The translations under genes and the position numbers were made by a program. A stretch of 64,000 nucleotides of DNA, taken from Burkholderiaceae bacterium (GTDB lineage: Bacteria > Pseudomonadota > Gammaproteobacteria > Burkholderiales > Burkholderiaceae_C). The stretch spans positions 62,001-126,000 of the forward strand of contig JACKLN010000008.1 of NCBI GenBank assembly GCA_024235855.1, in the 5' to 3' direction. Numbering within the stretch: the first letter of the stretch is position 1; every line of letters starts with the position of its first letter. The notes under the pieces are model-generated. The model worked only from the letters and a program-made list of their open reading frames with translations. It was not told the origin of the DNA and did no database searches. Of this stretch, positions 59,507-64,000 are shown piece by piece.

Positions 59507-61509
59507 GCGCCGTGTCCGGCGCGCTGCCCGGCGCAAGCTGGAGCCCCGGCCGCAAGGCGGCCGCATGGGTCTTCGGCCTGGTGGGTTATGCCGGGCTAGC
59601 GGTGCTGGCGATGTACGTCTCCGGCGTGCTGTTCCTGCTGCTGAACAAGGCCAGCCCGACGCAGGCCAGGTTCAGCAGCATCGTGGAGTACTGGCACGCC
59701 TATGCCGACGACCCGAAGCAGCGGCAGCGCCTGCTGCTGGCCGTCGGCGGCGCCGGTGGCACGCTGGGCGTGGTGCTGCCGCTGGGCCTGGTGATGGCGG
59801 CGCGGCCACGGCGGGCACTGCACGGGGCAGCACGGTTTGCAAATGCCGCGGAGGTCGCCGCCGCCGGGCTGACCCGGAGCGACGGTTCGCCCGGCATCCT
59901 GGTGGGCCGCTACCAGGGCCGGTTTCTGGCACTGCCAGGACAGCTCTCTGTGATGCTGTCGGCACCCACGCGCAGCGGCAAGGGCGTGGGCGTGGTCATC
60001 CCCAACCTGTTGAACTGGCCCGACTCGGTGGTGGTGCTGGACATCAAGGGCGAGAACCACGCCATCACCGCCGGCTGGCGCGCGGCGCATGGCCAGGCGG
60101 TCTATGCCTTCTCGCCCTTCGACGAGGACGCGCGCAGCCACCGCTGGAACCCGCTGAGCGCGGTGCGCACCAGCCCACTGCACCGCGTGGGCGACCTGCT
60201 GGCCATCGGGCAGGTCTTCTTCCCCAACGACGGCGGCACCTCGTCGGAGGCCTTCTTCAACGACCAGGCGCGCAACCTGTTCCTGGGGCTGGGCCTGCTG
60301 CTGCTGGAGACGCCCGGCCTGCCACGCACGGTGGGCGAGATGCTTCGCCAGTCCTCGGGCAAGGGGCAGCAGCTGAAGGATCACCTGGCGGGCCTGATCC
60401 GGCAGCGGCAGGAGGCGGGGGATCCGTTGTCGGACGAGTGCGTGGATGCGCTGCAGCGGCTGCTGTCGAACTCGGACAACACGCTCTCGAGCATCGTGGC
60501 GACCTTCAACGCGCCGCTGGTGATCTTTGCGGATGCGGTGGTGGATGCGGCCACCAGTGCCGACGACTTCCGGCTGCAGGACGTGCGGCGCCGGCGCATG
60601 TCGGTCTACGTGCGCATCCCGCCCCACCGGCTGGCCAGCGCGCGGCCGCTGCTGAACCTGTTCTTCTCGCAGCTGGTGAGCCTGAACACCCAGGCGCTGC
60701 CGGAGCAGGACCCGTCGCTGCGCTGCCAGTGCCTGCTGGTCAACGACGAGTTCACGGCCATGGGCCGGGTCGGCGTGATCACGAACGCGGCGGCCTTCCT
60801 GGCCGGCTACAACCTTCGGCTGCTGACGGTGGTGCAGGCGATGTCGCAGCTCGATGCGGTCTATGGCGACAAGGAGGCGCGCACCTTCGCGACCAACCAC
60901 GGGCTGCAGATCCTCTACGCGCCGCGCGAGCAGCGCGACGCCGAGGAGTACAGCGCCATGCTCGGGCACTTCACCGAGCGCGCCACGTCGCGCGGGCGCA
61001 GCCGGTCGTTCAGCCGGCACGGGGCCAGGTCGGTCAGCAGCAACGAGAGCGAGCAGCGGCGCGCGCTGCTGCTGCCGCAGGAGTTCAAGGAACTGGGCAG
61101 CGAACGCCTGGTGCTGATCCTGGAGAACTGCAAGCCCATCCTGGCCGACAAGATCCGCTACCACCGGGAACGCGCCTTCACCGAACGGCTGCGGCCACCG
61201 CCCGAGGTGCCGCGCATGGACATGGACCTGCACCTGGCCCGGGTGCAGCAGCGCTGGCGGGCGGTGGAGGAGATCCCGGCCGACCAGGCGCTGCGCATCG
61301 AGGCCCTGGCCCACGACCTGAGCCAGCTGCCGGAGAGTTTCGACGGCACGCCGGCGCAGACGGCGGAGATGCTGCTGGCGTTCTTTGCGGGGAGCGAGGC
61401 CGCGGCCGGTGGCCACCTGGAGCCACTGCCCGACGACGACGGGGTGCTCGCAGAGCCCATCACTGCCGAGGCGGCCGCGCCAGAACCCGACACCGAACCC
61501 CACCCCTGA
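59503..61509 (+). CDS. virD4: VirD4/TraG-type coupling protein
   Basis: A 668-residue inner-membrane ATPase that brings the relaxase-DNA complex to the channel. Two TM helices occupy about 19-47 and 79-103. Walker A is SAPTRSGKGVGVVIPNL and Walker B QCLLVNDEFTAMGRV. A GTG start overlaps the virB11 stop (GTGA). The C-terminal ~60 residues are acidic and variable, as expected for a substrate-recognition tail. The presence of virD4 next to the virB genes favours conjugative DNA transfer over effector secretion alone. Confidence 0.94.
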   Translation: MSAVSGALPGASWSPGRKAAAWVFGLVGYAGLAVLAMYVSGVLFLLLNKASPTQARFSSIVEYWHAYADDPKQRQRLLLAVGGAGGTLGVVLPLGLVMAARPRRALHGAARFANAAEVAAAGLTRSDGSPGILVGRYQGRFLALPGQLSVMLSAPTRSGKGVGVVIPNLLNWPDSVVVLDIKGENHAITAGWRAAHGQAVYAFSPFDEDARSHRWNPLSAVRTSPLHRVGDLLAIGQVFFPNDGGTSSEAFFNDQARNLFLGLGLLLLETPGLPRTVGEMLRQSSGKGQQLKDHLAGLIRQRQEAGDPLSDECVDALQRLLSNSDNTLSSIVATFNAPLVIFADAVVDAATSADDFRLQDVRRRRMSVYVRIPPHRLASARPLLNLFFSQLVSLNTQALPEQDPSLRCQCLLVNDEFTAMGRVGVITNAAAFLAGYNLRLLTVVQAMSQLDAVYGDKEARTFATNHGLQILYAPREQRDAEEYSAMLGHFTERATSRGRSRSFSRHGARSVSSNESEQRRALLLPQEFKELGSERLVLILENCKPILADKIRYHRERAFTERLRPPPEVPRMDMDLHLARVQQRWRAVEEIPADQALRIEALAHDLSQLPESFDGTPAQTAEMLLAFFAGSEAAAGGHLEPLPDDDGVLAEPITAEAAAPEPDTEPHP

Positions 61510-61522
61510 CCGCGGAGGCACC

Positions 61523-62188
61523 ATGCGCCCCAACCTGCTTGCCCTGCCCGCCCTGCCCTGGCTGCTGGCCCTGGCCTCGTGCAGCACACCACCCAAGCCG
61601 CCACAGCCTGACGAGGCAACGCGGCGGCCGGTCAATGCGCAGACGGCCATCGAGCTCCAGACCTGCCGCCACGAGCTGCACAACACGCGCATCCTGGTGG
61701 CGGAGTCGGACCGGGTGGCCGAGCTGCAGGGTCTGCGCCTGGCCCGGGTGTCGGCGCGGCTGGCCGAGGCGCCATCGGCACACGCGACGGCACAAGCGCC
61801 GGCAGAAACGCCAGACGCCCTGCCCAACACGGTCTATACCCTGCGCTTTGCCTTCGGCAGCACGCAGGTGAGCCTGCCCGCCGACCTGGCTGCGGCGTTG
61901 ACGGCCGAGGCGCGCACGGCCCCGCTGGTGATGCTGCGCGGCCGCACCGATGGCCAGACCGACACCTTGGCCGAGAGCCGCATCGCCAGGGACCGTGCCG
62001 CCGCGGTGCGTGACCTGCTGGTGGCCGCCGGCGTGGACCCGGCGCGCATCCGCACCACGCACCAGCCCACCGGCGACCACGTCGCCGACAACACCACGGC
62101 CAGCGGCCGGCACCTGAACCGCCGCGTCGAGGTGGAGCTGTACCGCCAGCGCCCCGTGGCCGTGGGCGCCACGCCGCCGCAACCCTGA
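61523..62188 (+). CDS. OmpA-domain lipoprotein
   Basis: A 221-residue lipoprotein (lipobox LASC, Cys20) with a helical N-terminal half and a C-terminal OmpA-like peptidoglycan-binding domain: YTLRFAFGSTQVSLPADL, G-R-TDGQTDTLAESRIARDRAAA and L-N-RRVEVELYR. GGAGG precedes the ATG at 61523. Since no VirB7 lipoprotein gene is visible in the operon, this protein might anchor the core complex to the outer membrane or cell wall; that is inference. Confidence 0.83.
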   Translation: MRPNLLALPALPWLLALASCSTPPKPPQPDEATRRPVNAQTAIELQTCRHELHNTRILVAESDRVAELQGLRLARVSARLAEAPSAHATAQAPAETPDALPNTVYTLRFAFGSTQVSLPADLAAALTAEARTAPLVMLRGRTDGQTDTLAESRIARDRAAAVRDLLVAAGVDPARIRTTHQPTGDHVADNTTASGRHLNRRVEVELYRQRPVAVGATPPQP

Positions 62189-62202
62189 ACCGGGAGCCGA
62201 CC

Positions 62203-63327
62203 ATGGACGACACCGCAGGACGCGACCGGCCCGCCACGGCACGCAAAGCCAGCACAGCCCAGCGCCACAGCCACCGCGGCGGCACGCTGGAGCCCACCGG
62301 CGTCGAAAGGTCTCAGGCGCCCGAGCCCCGGCTCGGAGAGCGCTACGAGCTGAACGACCCGTTCCAGGAGGTCACGCACCGCGGCAGTGACCTGCCGGCC
62401 ATGCTGGCCACCGCCGAGCGACTGGGCAGCCAGCGCATCGCGGCCGTCGATGCCGAGGGGCGGCGCAGTCCGATCGAGCAGGTGGAGGGACGCTGGCAGC
62501 GCGGACCGGCACCGGAGAAGACGCCTGCCGAGCCCGCACACCTGCGCAACCAGGACCTGCAGCCCGCACCGCCCGCGGCACGAGCAACGACGGCAGCCCT
62601 GGCATCCCCGCCCGCGCCCACCTTCGACCCCCAGGCCGAGCGCGCGGCATTGCGCCAGGCGCTGGAGACGGCGCTGAAGAACCAGTACGTGATCAAGCGC
62701 GCCTCGGTGAAGGTGGGCGACGTGACCATCGGGCGCACCGAGTACCGCTACCGCGGCGGTCCGGAGCGGGTGGCCTTCACGGAATCGGCGTTTCGGCTGG
62801 CCACCGACACCAACAGCCCGCACGTCGCGCGTTCGATGGTGGACGTGGCCCAGGCGCGCAACTGGACCGCGGTGCGGGTCTCCGGGCACGAGGAGTTCCG
62901 CCGCATGGTCTGGCTGGAGGCCTCGCTGCGCGGCGTACGCACCGTGGGCTACGAGCCCATGCCCAGCGACCTGGACTGGCTGCGCAGCGAACGCGAGGCA
63001 CGCCAGATCAACCGCATCGAGCCGGCACGCGGGTCCGGTGTCGGCACCGAGGCCCAGGCCGACAAGCCCTCGGCCCGCGGCGGCGGCGGGCGCAAGGCGG
63101 TGCTGGCGGCCATCGAGGCGCTGCTGGTCGACCGCAAGCTGCCGGCCAAGCAGCGCGAGGCGGTGATGGCGGCTGCGGCGGAGCAGCTGGCGCGGCGCAC
63201 GCGGGAAGGTAAAGCACCCAGCGTTCGGATCTACGACCGCAGCGCGCCGTCGCAGCGGCCGAGCCTGCAGCCCACGCCGGAGCTGCAGCGAGGGCGCGAG
63301 CGGGCGATGCCGGCGCCAGTGCGCTGA
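62203..63327 (+). CDS. LPD7-like domain protein of the conjugative element
   Basis: A 374-residue cytoplasmic protein. A disordered, basic first ~140 residues precede a folded core that matches the LPD7 (large polyvalent protein-associated) type found in relaxases and MobC-like proteins: R-V-AFTESAFRLATDTNSPHVARSM then A-QARNWTAVRVSGHEEFRRM. A further charged region is rich in Arg and Ala. It may be a relaxase accessory protein. The name LPD7 rests on pattern memory, not on a search. Confidence 0.7.
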   Translation: MDDTAGRDRPATARKASTAQRHSHRGGTLEPTGVERSQAPEPRLGERYELNDPFQEVTHRGSDLPAMLATAERLGSQRIAAVDAEGRRSPIEQVEGRWQRGPAPEKTPAEPAHLRNQDLQPAPPAARATTAALASPPAPTFDPQAERAALRQALETALKNQYVIKRASVKVGDVTIGRTEYRYRGGPERVAFTESAFRLATDTNSPHVARSMVDVAQARNWTAVRVSGHEEFRRMVWLEASLRGVRTVGYEPMPSDLDWLRSEREARQINRIEPARGSGVGTEAQADKPSARGGGGRKAVLAAIEALLVDRKLPAKQREAVMAAAAEQLARRTREGKAPSVRIYDRSAPSQRPSLQPTPELQRGRERAMPAPVR

Positions 63328-63338
63328 CGGGGCCAACC

Positions 63339-64000
63339 ATGCAGACCTGGGCCCATGGCGTGACGGCGGCCGATGCGGTCTACGAGATCGAGGGGCGGCG
63401 CTGGCGACCGGATGAGGGAGGGTTTGCGGAAGCGGTGGAGTCGGCGCACGAGCGCCGCCTGCGGCCGCGCTGCCTGTGCCAGGCGCAGGGGCTGGAGATG
63501 TACGTGGCGCGGCTGGCCGGGCCGCACGGGGGCTACATCGTCAAGCGCATGCCGGACACGGGCAGTCATCACGCGCCTGACTGCCCGTCCTACGAACCGC
63601 CGGCGGAGTTCTCCGGCCTGGGGGAGGCGTTGGGCGGCGCGATCACCGAAGACCCGGCCACCGGCGATACCACGCTGAAGCTGGACTTCCCGCTGTCCAA
63701 GATGCCCGGCCGATCGCTCATGCCGCCGGCCGGCAGCGAGAGCGACAGTGTCTCTTCCTCGGGCACCAGGCTCTCCATGCGGGCCCTGCTGCACTACCTC
63801 TGGGACCAGGCCGAGCTGACGCGCTGGCATCCCGGCTTCGCCGGCAAGCGCACCTGGGCCACGGTGCGAAGGCATTTGCTTGAGGCGGCGGAGCACATGC
63901 TCGCGCGCGGCGAAGCGCTGCGCGCCCGGCTCTATGTGCCGGAGCCGTTCTCCATCGCCGAGCGAGAGGCGATCAACGCGCGGCGCCTGGCGCAGTGGCA
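63339..64000 (+). CDS. DUF1173-like protein (3' end beyond window)
   Basis: The first 220 codons of a larger gene. The start ATG at 63339 lies 11 bases after the previous stop. The N-terminal part has a cysteine-histidine cluster, R-P-RCLCQAQGLEMYV and then GSHHAPDCPSY, likely a zinc finger. LH-Y-LWDQAELTRWHPGFAGKR follows. This fits DUF1173 proteins, which occur beside conjugation genes in ICEs of betaproteobacteria and gammaproteobacteria. Function is unknown; the C-terminus cannot be assessed. Confidence 0.75.
   Translation, partial: MQTWAHGVTAADAVYEIEGRRWRPDEGGFAEAVESAHERRLRPRCLCQAQGLEMYVARLAGPHGGYIVKRMPDTGSHHAPDCPSYEPPAEFSGLGEALGGAITEDPATGDTTLKLDFPLSKMPGRSLMPPAGSESDSVSSSGTRLSMRALLHYLWDQAELTRWHPGFAGKRTWATVRRHLLEAAEHMLARGEALRARLYVPEPFSIAEREAINARRLAQW

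Overview
The window is a high-GC, gene-dense stretch of a betaproteobacterial chromosome. Protein families and gene order point to the Burkholderiales, perhaps the Sphaerotilaceae/Comamonadaceae side, but no 16S rRNA or other species marker is present, so this is inference. Many adjacent genes overlap by ATGA or GTGA, so translational coupling is the norm.

Positions 1-30116 are conserved core. They hold the end of trxB, rpmB-rpmG, a fatty acid desaturase, an rRNA methyltransferase-purN pair, trpS, an esterase, a diguanylate cyclase, a MATE pump, a two-component system next to a Spy/CpxP-like periplasmic protein, a metallo-hydrolase, tRNA-Ser(CGA), serS, ispH-fkpB, and radC-smr. Next comes a signalling block: truncated haemoglobin, FlhG-like ATPase and diguanylate cyclase on the minus strand, with cheR-cheD-cheB divergent. 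The core closes with hemW, rdgB, rph, a PP2C phosphatase and a Ser/Thr kinase on the minus strand, and yicC on the plus strand.

Positions 30117-45701 are accessory or decaying. They hold a RelE/ParE-type toxin-antitoxin pair and three gene remnants (narL-like, ABC ATPase, AraC). Between the remnants is an intact nitric-oxide/microaerobic cluster: nsrR, a hemerythrin and a TusE/DsrC-like gene on one side, and nnrS, a DUF2249 gene, fdxA and ccoG on the other, around a likely NsrR operator. A CZB-type chemoreceptor follows, then a two-gene operon of unknown function (a Sel1-repeat lipoprotein and a large cysteine-rich exported protein) flanked by two gene-poor gaps.

Positions 45702-64000 are part of a conjugative element. 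An AlpA-type regulator and small accessory genes lead to a TraR/LuxR-type regulator, a degenerate MnmH-like rhodanese protein, and a complete-looking P-type (VirB/VirD4) type IV secretion operon: trbM, virB1, B2, B3, B4, an extra small exported protein, B6, B5, B8, B9, B10, B11, virD4, an OmpA-like lipoprotein, an LPD7-like protein and a DUF1173 gene cut by the window end. No integrase, relaxase or origin of transfer lies inside the window, so element limits and mobility cannot be settled here.
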